Shown: positions 1-7,187, numbered from the stretch's first letter. The stretch is DNA of 10,565 nt from an uncultured Lachnospiraceae bacterium (GCA_910584115.1 CAJTYN010000038.1:10528-21092); one strand, 5' to 3'. Numbers and translations are program-made. The notes: a model not told the origin generated them from the sequence alone.

Positions 1-1
1 C

Positions 2-748
2 ATCCGGGGCGTCTACGAGCGCAGCGACGCCAAAGTCCGGGAACAGGAGGGGATGGCGCGTGTGAAAGGCTTCATCGGAGATCCCTTTGACACGAAAGTC
101 GAGATCTGCGAAAACGGCGTCCGCTATCTGGTGGACGTGGAAAACGGCCAGAAGACCGGTTTCTTCCTGGACCAGAAATACAACCGCCTGGCCATCCAGC
201 GCTTCTGCAGGGATAAAGACGTGCTGGACTGTTTTACCCATACGGGATCCTTTGCCTTAAACGCCGCCTTAGCGGGAGCCAAAAGCGTCCTGGGCGTGGA
301 TTCCTCCGACGTGGGCTGCCGCCAGGCCGAAGAGAACGCCCGGCTCAATCATATGGAGGACCGGGTGACTTTTCAGTGCGCCGACGTATTCGAGCTGCTG
401 CCCGAGCTGGAACGGCAGGGACGCTCTTACGATGTGGTCATCCTAGATCCCCCCGCGTTCACCAAGTCCCGCCGCTCCATCAAGAACGCCGTCAAAGGCT
501 ACCGGGAGATCAACCTGCGGGGCATGCGGCTGGTGCGGGACGGCGGATTTTTGGCCACCTGCTCCTGCTCCCACTTCATGGATCCGGACCTGTTCGCCAA
601 GACTCTCCGCGAGGCCGCCAGGAGCGCGCACAGAAGACTCCGTCAGGTGGAATTCCGCACACAGTCCTGCGACCATCCGATCCTCTGGGCGGCTGATCAG
701 TCCTATTATCTGAAATTTTACATCTTCCAGGTCTTCCGGGATCTGTAA
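2..748 (+). CDS. rlmI: Class I SAM-dependent 23S rRNA (cytosine-C5) methyltransferase, RlmI-like, 5'-truncated by window edge
   Basis: The reading frame is open from base 2 to the TAA-type stop ending at 748, giving 248 visible residues of a family that is usually about 390-400. It begins with IRGVYERSDAKVREQEG, which matches the internal 'YERSD..VR..EG' block of RlmI/YccW proteins. The ATG at 53 is therefore an internal Met, not the start. Further family marks follow in order: FFLDQKYNR, the SAM-binding motif I (VLDCFTHTGSFALNAA), the acidic loop GVDSSD, motif IV DPPAFTKSR, and TCSCSHF, which holds the cysteine typical of m5C methyltransferases. RlmI methylates C1962 of 23S rRNA in E. coli using SAM in the cytoplasm. 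The missing N-terminal part would hold the PUA domain. The gene seems unrelated in function to the operon that follows, which has its own promoter. The family assignment is firm; the exact target base in this organism is inferred from homology. Confidence 0.93.
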   Translation: MRGVYERSDAKVREQEGMARVKGFIGDPFDTKVEICENGVRYLVDVENGQKTGFFLDQKYNRLAIQRFCRDKDVLDCFTHTGSFALNAALAGAKSVLGVDSSDVGCRQAEENARLNHMEDRVTFQCADVFELLPELERQGRSYDVVILDPPAFTKSRRSIKNAVKGYREINLRGMRLVRDGGFLATCSCSHFMDPDLFAKTLREAARSAHRRLRQVEFRTQSCDHPILWAADQSYYLKFYIFQVFRDL

Positions 749-771
749 AAAGTGTCTTCGCCAGAAATATA

Positions 772-800
772 TTTACAAAATATTAAAAAATTGTTATAAT
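772..800 (+). promoter_or_regulatory. Sigma-A/sigma-70 promoter with extended -10, upstream of the surface-polymer operon
   Basis: The -35 box TTTACA (772-777) and the -10 box TATAAT (795-800) are separated by exactly 17 bp. A TG one base before the -10 (792-793, TGTTATAAT) makes it an extended -10 promoter. The surrounding DNA is AT-rich, in contrast to the GC-rich genes on both sides. The predicted transcription start is near 807-808, giving a leader of about 40 nt before the ATG at 849. I see no operator or riboswitch-like structure in the leader, so strong constitutive transcription is the simplest reading. Confidence 0.85.
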
Positions 801-848
801 AATCCTCAATGCAGCGGGAACAATAGGACAAAAAAAGAAGGGAACGTC

Positions 849-1985
849 ATGACAACAGTTTACTTACACATCGGGATGCCGAAGACCGGGACCACCGCCC
901 TGCAGACCTTCCTGACCGAAAACAGAGAGGTCATGACCGGACAAGGCTATCATTACCCGGAATTGAATACAGGGCTCAACAGCCGGTTCAGATGCAGGAA
1001 CGGGCATTTTCTGGCGCATCGCTCCGACAAGCCCGACGCGGAGGCAAAACGGGCGGAGGAAGAAGCCGTCTGGAAAAAAGGCTTCGCACTGCTGGCTCAT
1101 CTGGCCCAAGACCATCCCAATATCATCTTATCCGACGAGGCTATCTGGAAGATCGCGACGGAGCGTGAGAGATACTGGGCCGTTCTCGCAGATTCCTTTG
1201 AAAAGATCGGCTGCCGGCTCAAGATCGTCGCCTACCTGCGCAGGCAGGACCTGTTCATCCAGTCCATCTGGAACCAGAACATCAAATCTACCTTGAGGTG
1301 GACCAAGACCTTCGATCATTTTATCAAACATAACGCCGTCTCCTATTTCCCAATGGACTATCACAGACATCTGACCGAGATCGCGGAGCACGTGGGAGCG
1401 GAGGATATCTCCGTGCGCGTCTATGAAAACGGACAGTTCGAGGGGAACGGCGGCACCATACAGTCGGACTTCCTGCAGTGCCTCGGCCTGGAGATGACAG
1501 ATCTCTATACGATCGAGCGCGAGCGGAGCAACTTGAGCCTGCAGGGTAATTTCATAGAGATCAAGAGGATCGCGAACAGCGTCCCGGAATATCGGGCGAT
1601 GGATGATTTCATACGCCCTTCGCTGGAGCTGGCCAGCCATTGCCGCTCGAAAGGCGCTGCGCATGCCCGCACCAGCATGTTTTCCTATGAGGAGCAGAAG
1701 AGATTTTTAGAGCAGTACGAAAGCTCCAACAAGAAGGTCGCAGAACAGTTCCTGGGAAGGCCCGACGGCCGGCTCTTCTATGAACCGGTAGAGGAATGCC
1801 CCAAATGGAAAATGGATCCGGACACCATCTACCGCGATATCATCCTATTTTTCACAGAGGTGGCATGCGCACAGCAAAATGAACTGAACCGGCTGAAAAA
1901 AGATACGAAGTCGCTGCTCAAGATCAAACGGCTCTATCAGAAAATGCGCGATCCTCTCAAAAAAATCTACAAGGGGAACAGATGA
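849..1985 (+). CDS. Sulfotransferase-family protein (PAPS-type P-loop fold), acceptor unknown
   Basis: This 378-residue protein opens with HIGMPKTGTTALQ (residues 7-19). That is the 5'-phosphosulfate-binding loop of bacterial sulfotransferases, with the typical Lys-Thr-Gly-Thr-Thr signature directly after the first beta strand. A second family block, VAYLRRQDLFIQSIWNQ (about 127-143), fits the 3'-phosphate-binding region, in which an Arg and a following Ser contact PAPS. NIILSDEAIW (91-100) fits the strand before the usual 'SSE' segment. The protein has no signal peptide or membrane helix. Its last 35 residues are strongly basic (LKKDTKSLLKIKRLYQKMRDPLKKIYKGNR), which may help it lie against the membrane. 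The start is ATG 849, with AAGGGA at 838-843 as ribosome binding site. It is the first gene of the operon and overlaps the next one by 4 bases. The known role of the family is sulfate transfer from PAPS to a hydroxyl or amine. A polysaccharide or glycerol-phosphate polymer acceptor is only inferred from the neighbours. Confidence 0.8.
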   Translation: MTTVYLHIGMPKTGTTALQTFLTENREVMTGQGYHYPELNTGLNSRFRCRNGHFLAHRSDKPDAEAKRAEEEAVWKKGFALLAHLAQDHPNIILSDEAIWKIATERERYWAVLADSFEKIGCRLKIVAYLRRQDLFIQSIWNQNIKSTLRWTKTFDHFIKHNAVSYFPMDYHRHLTEIAEHVGAEDISVRVYENGQFEGNGGTIQSDFLQCLGLEMTDLYTIERERSNLSLQGNFIEIKRIANSVPEYRAMDDFIRPSLELASHCRSKGAAHARTSMFSYEEQKRFLEQYESSNKKVAEQFLGRPDGRLFYEPVEECPKWKMDPDTIYRDIILFFTEVACAQQNELNRLKKDTKSLLKIKRLYQKMRDPLKKIYKGNR

Positions 1986-2749
1986 TGGAATTAAGAGATT
2001 TTTTGATACACACAGACACAGATATCTGGACGGCCCTGGGCCTGATCGACAAGAACCAGAAAGGGTTCCTGGTCGTGGTCGACGATGACGGACGGCTGCA
2101 GGGCACATTGACGGACGGGGACATCAGACGGTACATCTTAGGACACCCGAAGGGGGAAGACCATATCCAGGACCCGATCCAGGATTGTTATCGGAAGCAG
2201 TGCACTTCTATCCAGACAGACGCGGGATTTGTCGGAGTGATCCGCATATTCAAGGATCCGTCCATCAAATTCCTCCCCATCCTGGACGGCAGCCGCAGGG
2301 TCGTGAACATCATCACGAAGGCGAATATGCACGGAACGCTCCTGCAGAACATCCCCGCGGATCTGACCTACGATTTCATCCATATGGATGAAGACCTGCT
2401 CAACTATGAAGTCTACGGATGCCCCTGGGGATTTTACAAGACTACCATATTGAACAGCTTCTACCAGTCGAAGGTGATCGATGTGGCTCCCATGCAGTCC
2501 TTGAGCCTGCAGAAACATTTTAAGCGGGAAGAACACTGGATCGTCGTAAATGGACAGGGGAGCGTCCAGATCGGGGAATCCGTTTTTCCGGTCCAGGGCG
2601 GCAGCTACCTCTTCATCCCGAAAGGCTGCCAGCATCGGATACAGAATGTTTCCGAGACGGAGGACCTGATCTTCATCGAGGTGCAGCGGGGACAGTATTT
2701 TGGGGAAGATGATATCGTCCGGTACGACGACCGATACGGACGGACATAG
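1982..2749 (+). CDS. CBS-domain pair fused to a type II mannose-6-phosphate isomerase cupin
   Basis: The 255-residue protein has two parts. Residues about 1-125 form a tandem CBS module: GFLVVVDDDGRLQGTLTDGDIRR (28-50) carries the 'G.LTDGDIRR' end of CBS1, and KFLPILDGSRRVVNIITKANM (96-116) is CBS2. Residues about 150-255 match the C-terminal isomerase domain of ManC/AlgA-type bifunctional enzymes: LSLQKHFKREEHWIVVNG (174-191), then the second cupin strand FIPKGCQHRIQN (211-222), then IEVQRGQYFGEDDIVRYDDRYGR (232-254), which is almost the family consensus. The metal-site candidates are His179, Glu184, His185 and His218. The nucleotidyltransferase domain that normally precedes this cupin in ManC is absent. 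The family suggests interconversion of sugar phosphates such as fructose-6-P and mannose-6-P. Regulation through adenine-nucleotide binding to the CBS pair is inferred. The ATG at 1982 overlaps the previous stop as ATGA. A second ATG at 1985 lies 7 nt after AAGGGGA (1971-1977) and is an equally good start. Translational coupling to the sulfotransferase gene is likely. Confidence 0.82.
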   Translation: MMELRDFLIHTDTDIWTALGLIDKNQKGFLVVVDDDGRLQGTLTDGDIRRYILGHPKGEDHIQDPIQDCYRKQCTSIQTDAGFVGVIRIFKDPSIKFLPILDGSRRVVNIITKANMHGTLLQNIPADLTYDFIHMDEDLLNYEVYGCPWGFYKTTILNSFYQSKVIDVAPMQSLSLQKHFKREEHWIVVNGQGSVQIGESVFPVQGGSYLFIPKGCQHRIQNVSETEDLIFIEVQRGQYFGEDDIVRYDDRYGRT

Positions 2750-2758
2750 GGGGGAAAG

Positions 2759-5700
2759 ATGAAACTGAGCAAAAAGATCGCCAATGGATCGAAACCTCTC
2801 TGGTATGCCAGATGTTTTAAGCATTCCAAGATCATGGAGAAGACGATCCTCTACCAGGCATACCGAAACTGCATCATGGCCGGCAACCCGTATGGGATCT
2901 TCTGCCGGCTCATCGACGATCCCGCTTACAGAGACTTCACACATATCTGGATCTACAGAGATGATGAAAATCTAAACGACGACACCTTCCAGAGATACGG
3001 CGGCCGTCCGAACGTGCTCTATGTAAAGAGCCAGTCCCGGGAATATTTCAGATATCTGGCCACCTGCCAATACCTGATCAGCAATTCCGCCCTCCCCTCT
3101 TACTGGGTGAAGAAGGAAGGACAGATCTACATCAACACCTGGCACGGCACACCCTTAAAGATGCTTGGGCGGGACGCGAAGGATCGAAACCCTGCCTCCA
3201 TCCAGAACGCCCAGCGGAATTTCTTCTCCTGCGACTATCTGGTCATGCCCAACCGGTACACCATCGACCGGATGACAGAAGCCTATGACCTGGAAGGCAT
3301 GTTCACCGGACAGATCCTGGACGCGGGCTATCCGCGCACCGACCGGGTGCTCCACGGGGACAGAGAACATATCATCGGGCTTTTGGAAAAAAGGCTGGGC
3401 GCGTCCCTGACGGACAAGAAGATCGTCCTGTATGCGCCCACTTTCCGCAGCGTGGAGGGAAAGAGCATCGACACCTCCCAGGAGGTGGGGGAATATATGA
3501 CGGCCCTTTTGGAGGCCCTCCCGCCCGGCTGCGAACTCTTTTTCAAAGTCCACAATATGATGGCTTCTTTTTTCAGCAGCGACAGCCAGATGAAAGGCCG
3601 TCTGATCTTCGATGAGATCGAGACGAATGAGCTTCTGTCCGTGACCGACGTGCTGATCACCGATTACAGCAGCATCTTTTTCGACTTTCTATGCAGGCAG
3701 AAGCCCATCTTATTCTTTGTTTACGACCGTCAGGAATATGCCGACGGACGGGGACTCTACCGTCCGCTGGAAGACCTGCCCGGCGCCCTCTGTGAGACGG
3801 TGGATGAGATCCGGGAGAATTTCCTGAAGATCCAGGACGGCAGCTACGATCACCGCGAAAACATGGATCGTGCCCTGCGCGAGTTCGCCTACAACGACGA
3901 TGGAGAAGCCGCCCAGCGGGTGGTGGACATCATCTTCGGCCAAAAACCCGGGATGGAAAAATATCTGTACCAGCCCGCCGCCCCCAAAGAGCGGATCTTA
4001 GTCCTGTCCGGGGGCTATCATGTCCCTGAAAATAAATGGCAGTGCATCCGCACTCTGGAAAAACTGGACTGCGCGCAGGATACGGTCTGCCTCTTGGCCC
4101 CGGACATCTTCGCGGCCGCGGAAGAATGGGACGCGCTCCCCGAAGGCGTCCGGCTGATCGACGCCCAGCCGCTCTTTTTGATGACCCTCTTTGAAAAGGT
4201 CTGCTACAAGATCTTCCGCAAAGTCCCGGGCAACACCGCGTTCATGGCGCGGCAGTATCAGAAATACTTTGGCGGCCTGCATTTTTCCAAGGTCATCGGC
4301 GTCAGCGGGAGCGACCCCCTGTGGAAAAAGATCCTGGCAGGCGACTGTGCCTCATACACCGCCGTCCCAAAGATCAAGAACGCGGACCAGTCCAGAAAAC
4401 TCCGGCAGGAGGTCGGCCATCCGATGACGGTCCTCTTCCTCGCTGCCTTCGATTCTGTAAATTATGTGTATGTGAACATGATCCGTGAGCTGGAAAAACG
4501 GGGACACCGCACCATACTCGTCGTCCTGGACGCAAAAGACGCCGTCAATAACAGGATGTTCACGGCAGAGCAGATCCCGTTCACGGCGCTGGCGGATCTT
4601 TCGCCCCATGTCCTCTCGGAAGTGGACTTCGTGATCTCGACGCCGTTCCTGAACATGAAGACCAGGGACCTGCGGAAGATGATCGACCGCCACCGGATCT
4701 TCTGCATCAGTTTCGCGAATCTGTTTTCCTCCATCGCCATGCGGGTCTACACCGATCTGATCTTCACGATCGGGACCAGCAAATTTCAGGAGTTCGAGGA
4801 AAACGGCTTCCACTACAGCATGGTGGCCGCCGGCAATCCCCAGTACGACGAGCTGATCGCTGACAGAAAGGCCCCGGGGAGCGGGAAGACGGAAGACATC
4901 AGACGCGTCCTCTTCATCGACCAGGGCGGATACCCGTTCGGCGCTGAAGGGAAACGCTTACTGGGTCAAGTGCTCCTGGCCATGGCCGGACATCATCCGG
5001 ATCTCGATTTCGTGGTCAAACCGCGCTTCCTGCCGGATGAACTGGAAGGCGAGCTGCTGCACAGACCTTCCGAACATCTGTATGATTTCATACCGGATCC
5101 TCCGGCTAACCTGCTCTTATTGAGGGAACCGACCATCCTGGAGGATATGATCAAAGATTTTGACGCCGTGGTCACCATGTGGAGCACCGCCTATCTGGAC
5201 GCGGCGCTGCGGAACATACCGATCATGCTGATCAGCGGAATTCCCTCCCAGGAGGTCTTCGATGTGCGCGTCCAGAGGATCGAAGAAGCCTTCGCGCGTC
5301 TGGAACATACCGGCTGTGTCGTTGGATACCAGGATGTATTGGAAGGACGCCTGGAATTCCGTTATGTGGACGAGACGTATCTGAAAGAGGAAGTGGAGAT
5401 CATCGATGAGCCCTGTACGCCGCTGATCGCGGACACGCTGGAAGAACTTTACGAGCGGCTGGTCATCCCCGGCAAAAGGCTGGCGGATGTGATCCAGACA
5501 GATATCCGCACCTTCAGGGAACAGCTCCCGGACCTGCCCACCATCGGCGTCTGGAGCAATACCTATCTGCGGCGGCGGAATTTCTTGAGGAACCTAAACA
5601 GCAAGCTCCAGGCGCTGGCCTTCATCAACCGCTGTATGGCAAAGCCCTTCGATATGCGGCCGCTCTTGCGGTACTGGTCCTTCCAGCCGGGCGAGGACTT

Positions 5701-6130
5701 TAAGAAATGGCGGGTACGACTCTTAGACCTCCGGCTGAAACTGGACGTGGAAAAGGTCAAGAGAAGATATTTCTGCTCTTCACAGATCAACACGGAGACA
5801 GATCCCATCCGGCTGGATCAATACTATGATTGGTTATTCATACGGAAAAAATATGCGCGGATCTTAAACTTCGACAATCCGCATGTCTTCCCGGAGACAA
5901 AAGCCTATTACCGGGCGATGGTCTATTTCCAGAAGGCGCGCTATCCGGACGCGGCACGGGAATTTGCCGCTTATTACCACCACATAAAACAACTGGATGT
6001 GAAGCCGCTGAAAAAAGACCGCAAGATCGACCTGTCCCGTCTCCCCAAAGGGCAAAAACGGCAGCCCCTCTGGGACGCACTCCGTGCGATGGGCGAACAT
6101 GAACTTTTAGAAGAGATAGAGCGTGTTTAA
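2759..6130 (+). CDS. CDP-glycerol:glycerophosphotransferase family (TagF/TagB-like) protein with a second, divergent GT-B-like half
   Basis: This 1123-residue protein has at least three regions. Residues about 25-395 are a complete Glyphos_transf domain: NPYGIF near residue 45, TWHGTPLKMLG (127-137), YAPTFR (225-230), LITDYSSIFFDFL (299-311) and the YADGRGLYRP segment (327-336). These are hallmark motifs of enzymes that transfer polyol-phosphate from CDP-glycerol or CDP-ribitol to teichoic-acid-type acceptors at the inner membrane face. Residues about 410-545 are a Rossmann-like linker starting ERILVLSGGY. Residues about 555-905 again have two alpha/beta halves, resembling another GT-B fold but lacking the WHGTPLK and TDYSS signatures. 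Residues about 905-1123 are a basic, mostly helical tail I cannot assign; YFQKARYPDAAREFAAYY looks like a single TPR-type helix pair. No signal peptide or membrane helix is evident. The start is ATG 2759, preceded by a run of six Gs (2749-2754) that begins at the last base of the previous stop. The gene ends the operon at a probable terminator. The family is firm; donor, acceptor and polymerase versus primase role are open. Confidence 0.88.
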   Translation: MKLSKKIANGSKPLWYARCFKHSKIMEKTILYQAYRNCIMAGNPYGIFCRLIDDPAYRDFTHIWIYRDDENLNDDTFQRYGGRPNVLYVKSQSREYFRYLATCQYLISNSALPSYWVKKEGQIYINTWHGTPLKMLGRDAKDRNPASIQNAQRNFFSCDYLVMPNRYTIDRMTEAYDLEGMFTGQILDAGYPRTDRVLHGDREHIIGLLEKRLGASLTDKKIVLYAPTFRSVEGKSIDTSQEVGEYMTALLEALPPGCELFFKVHNMMASFFSSDSQMKGRLIFDEIETNELLSVTDVLITDYSSIFFDFLCRQKPILFFVYDRQEYADGRGLYRPLEDLPGALCETVDEIRENFLKIQDGSYDHRENMDRALREFAYNDDGEAAQRVVDIIFGQKPGMEKYLYQPAAPKERILVLSGGYHVPENKWQCIRTLEKLDCAQDTVCLLAPDIFAAAEEWDALPEGVRLIDAQPLFLMTLFEKVCYKIFRKVPGNTAFMARQYQKYFGGLHFSKVIGVSGSDPLWKKILAGDCASYTAVPKIKNADQSRKLRQEVGHPMTVLFLAAFDSVNYVYVNMIRELEKRGHRTILVVLDAKDAVNNRMFTAEQIPFTALADLSPHVLSEVDFVISTPFLNMKTRDLRKMIDRHRIFCISFANLFSSIAMRVYTDLIFTIGTSKFQEFEENGFHYSMVAAGNPQYDELIADRKAPGSGKTEDIRRVLFIDQGGYPFGAEGKRLLGQVLLAMAGHHPDLDFVVKPRFLPDELEGELLHRPSEHLYDFIPDPPANLLLLREPTILEDMIKDFDAVVTMWSTAYLDAALRNIPIMLISGIPSQEVFDVRVQRIEEAFARLEHTGCVVGYQDVLEGRLEFRYVDETYLKEEVEIIDEPCTPLIADTLEELYERLVIPGKRLADVIQTDIRTFREQLPDLPTIGVWSNTYLRRRNFLRNLNSKLQALAFINRCMAKPFDMRPLLRYWSFQPGEDFKKWRVRLLDLRLKLDVEKVKRRYFCSSQINTETDPIRLDQYYDWLFIRKKYARILNFDNPHVFPETKAYYRAMVYFQKARYPDAAREFAAYYHHIKQLDVKPLKKDRKIDLSRLPKGQKRQPLWDALRAMGEHELLEEIERV

Positions 6131-6150
6131 GAGCATGCTCTATTTTATAT
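6116..6150 (+). terminator. Probable intrinsic terminator whose loop contains the operon's last stop codon
   Basis: ATAGAGCGTG (6116-6125) pairs with CATGCTCTAT (6134-6143) as a 10-bp stem with one G-U pair, closing an 8-nt loop TTTAAGAG. The stem is followed by TTTATAT (6144-6150), a short and interrupted T-tract. The stop codon TAA at 6128-6130 lies in the loop, so the left arm is coding sequence. An inner perfect palindrome, AGAGCATGCTCT (6130-6141), is an alternative pairing or a possible protein-binding site. The stem is AU-rich at its base and the T-tract is imperfect, so partial read-through into the AraC gene is plausible. Confidence 0.5.
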
Positions 6151-6152
6151 AT

Positions 6153-6160
6153 GAAAGGAA
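6153..6160 (+). promoter_or_regulatory. Ribosome binding site that fixes the AraC start at ATG 6168
   Basis: GAAAGGAA at 6153-6160 lies 7 nt before ATG 6168. The longer possible start, GTG 6123, sits in the left arm of the terminator stem inside the previous gene and has no comparable purine stretch at the right distance. The shorter start is therefore preferred. Confidence 0.75.
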
Positions 6161-6167
6161 TCCTCAT

Positions 6168-7112
6168 ATGCAGCAGACGCACGCCTCTGACTTAAAAGAG
6201 ATCCGCGTCCACGGCACAAAGTCTTTTCCCTGTGCCTTCTATCGGACGCGCTCGGCCCGGATCGGCACCCTCGTCAAGCACCATTGGCACGACGAGGTGG
6301 AGATCTTATACTTTTCCGGCGGTCCTTTTTTGCTGGACATCAATATGGAGCAGTCTGTGATCGACTCGGAAAGTCTGTGCTTCATCAATCCGGGAGAGCT
6401 GCACAGTATCATCACGAAAGCGCCGGACAGTCAGGAAGATGCCGTCGTCTTCTCCCCGGATCTTCTGAGTTTCGATACGTACGACACCGCCCAGATCCAT
6501 CTGATCCAGCCCATCCAGAAAGGACGGATGCTCTTTCCCCGCCGCCTCACGCCAGAGCATCCGGCATTCGCCCCGATCCGCGACGCGTTCATGGCCGTTC
6601 TGCATTCTTTTGGGCCTGCCTGCCAGGAGACTCCCGGCGCGGATCTGAGCGCGGTCACCGACGACCTGACCAGCCAATTATACATCAAGGCATCGCTCCT
6701 CTACATCCTCGCGGTGCTTTCCAGATACCAGCTCTTCACCCCCACAGAGAAGGACCTTGATAGACGCGTGGAGGCCATCAAGACGACCCTGACTTACATC
6801 AAGGAAAACTACAAAGAGAAGATCTATATCTCCGACCTGGCCAGAGAAGTGAACTTGAATGAACAATACTTCTGCCGTTTTTTCAAAAAGGCGATCGGGC
6901 GCACGCCGATGGAATACGTCAACGAATACCGGATCAAACAGACCCGCCGCCTGCTGGAGGAGACGGACCTGTCTGTCACGGACGTCTGCCTAGAATGCGG
7001 ATATAACAACCTGGGGAACTTTTTACGGGAATTTCGCAAGCAGACCGGCACCACGCCCCTGCAATACCGGAAACAGTACCAGAGATCCGCCGATCAAGTC
7101 ATAATATCGTAG
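6168..7112 (+). CDS. AraC/XylS-family transcriptional regulator with N-terminal cupin sensor
   Basis: Starting at ATG 6168 the protein has 314 residues, close to the usual AraC-family length of about 280-320. The N-terminal half is a cupin-type ligand-binding domain: HHWHDEVEIL (38-47) and FINPGELHSI (72-81) are the two conserved strands, which in this family often face a sugar. The C-terminal hundred residues hold both helix-turn-helix motifs. The first is ISDLAREVNLNEQYFCRFFKK (about 221-241). The second is VTDVCLECGYNNLGNFLREFRK (about 270-291), followed by the TGTTPLQYRK ending typical of the family. The gene lies 75 bp before two alpha-glucosidase genes on the same strand, so it most likely activates them in response to an oligosaccharide; this is inference from position. 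A probable terminator ends just upstream and leaves little room for a promoter of its own. Its transcription may depend on read-through or on a promoter inside the preceding gene, which I could not identify. Confidence 0.93.
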   Translation: MQQTHASDLKEIRVHGTKSFPCAFYRTRSARIGTLVKHHWHDEVEILYFSGGPFLLDINMEQSVIDSESLCFINPGELHSIITKAPDSQEDAVVFSPDLLSFDTYDTAQIHLIQPIQKGRMLFPRRLTPEHPAFAPIRDAFMAVLHSFGPACQETPGADLSAVTDDLTSQLYIKASLLYILAVLSRYQLFTPTEKDLDRRVEAIKTTLTYIKENYKEKIYISDLAREVNLNEQYFCRFFKKAIGRTPMEYVNEYRIKQTRRLLEETDLSVTDVCLECGYNNLGNFLREFRKQTGTTPLQYRKQYQRSADQVIIS

Positions 7113-7154
7113 TTTTTTATCAGATGACCGTAAGACTTTTTCTCCACCTGTCAA

Positions 7155-7182
7155 TAAAATGAATATAAAAAAAACGGAGGTG
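7155..7182 (+). promoter_or_regulatory. Weak promoter candidate and ribosome binding site before the first alpha-glucosidase
   Basis: The 75-bp gap between the AraC gene and the glucosidase gene contains two -10-like hexamers, TAAAAT (7155-7160) and TATAAA (7164-7169). Neither has a convincing -35 box at 16-18 bp. That arrangement is common at activator-dependent promoters and would fit control by the adjacent AraC protein. The ribosome binding site CGGAGGTG (7175-7182) is close to the anti-Shine-Dalgarno complement, with GGAGG 7 nt before ATG 7188. The ribosome binding site is clear; the promoter is only a candidate. Confidence 0.35.
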
Positions 7183-7187
7183 CGGTC

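Noticed and set aside
53..55. ATG 53 as the start of the rRNA methyltransferase gene
   Set aside because: The same frame is open to base 2 and encodes the conserved YERSD..VR..EG block before it, so the gene begins outside the window.
2138..2944. Long minus-strand open frame (268 codons) opposite the CBS/cupin gene
   Set aside because: It is antisense to a protein with clear family motifs, spans two genes and has no recognisable motif; in GC-rich coding DNA such shadows are expected.
6123..6125. GTG 6123 as the start of the AraC gene
   Set aside because: It lies within the terminator stem and the end of the previous gene and lacks a well-placed ribosome binding site, while ATG 6168 has GAAAGGAA 7 nt upstream.
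7110..7120. T-run after the AraC stop codon as a terminator
   Set aside because: No stable stem precedes the TTTTTT run; only 4-bp pairings (CGAT/ATCG) are found.
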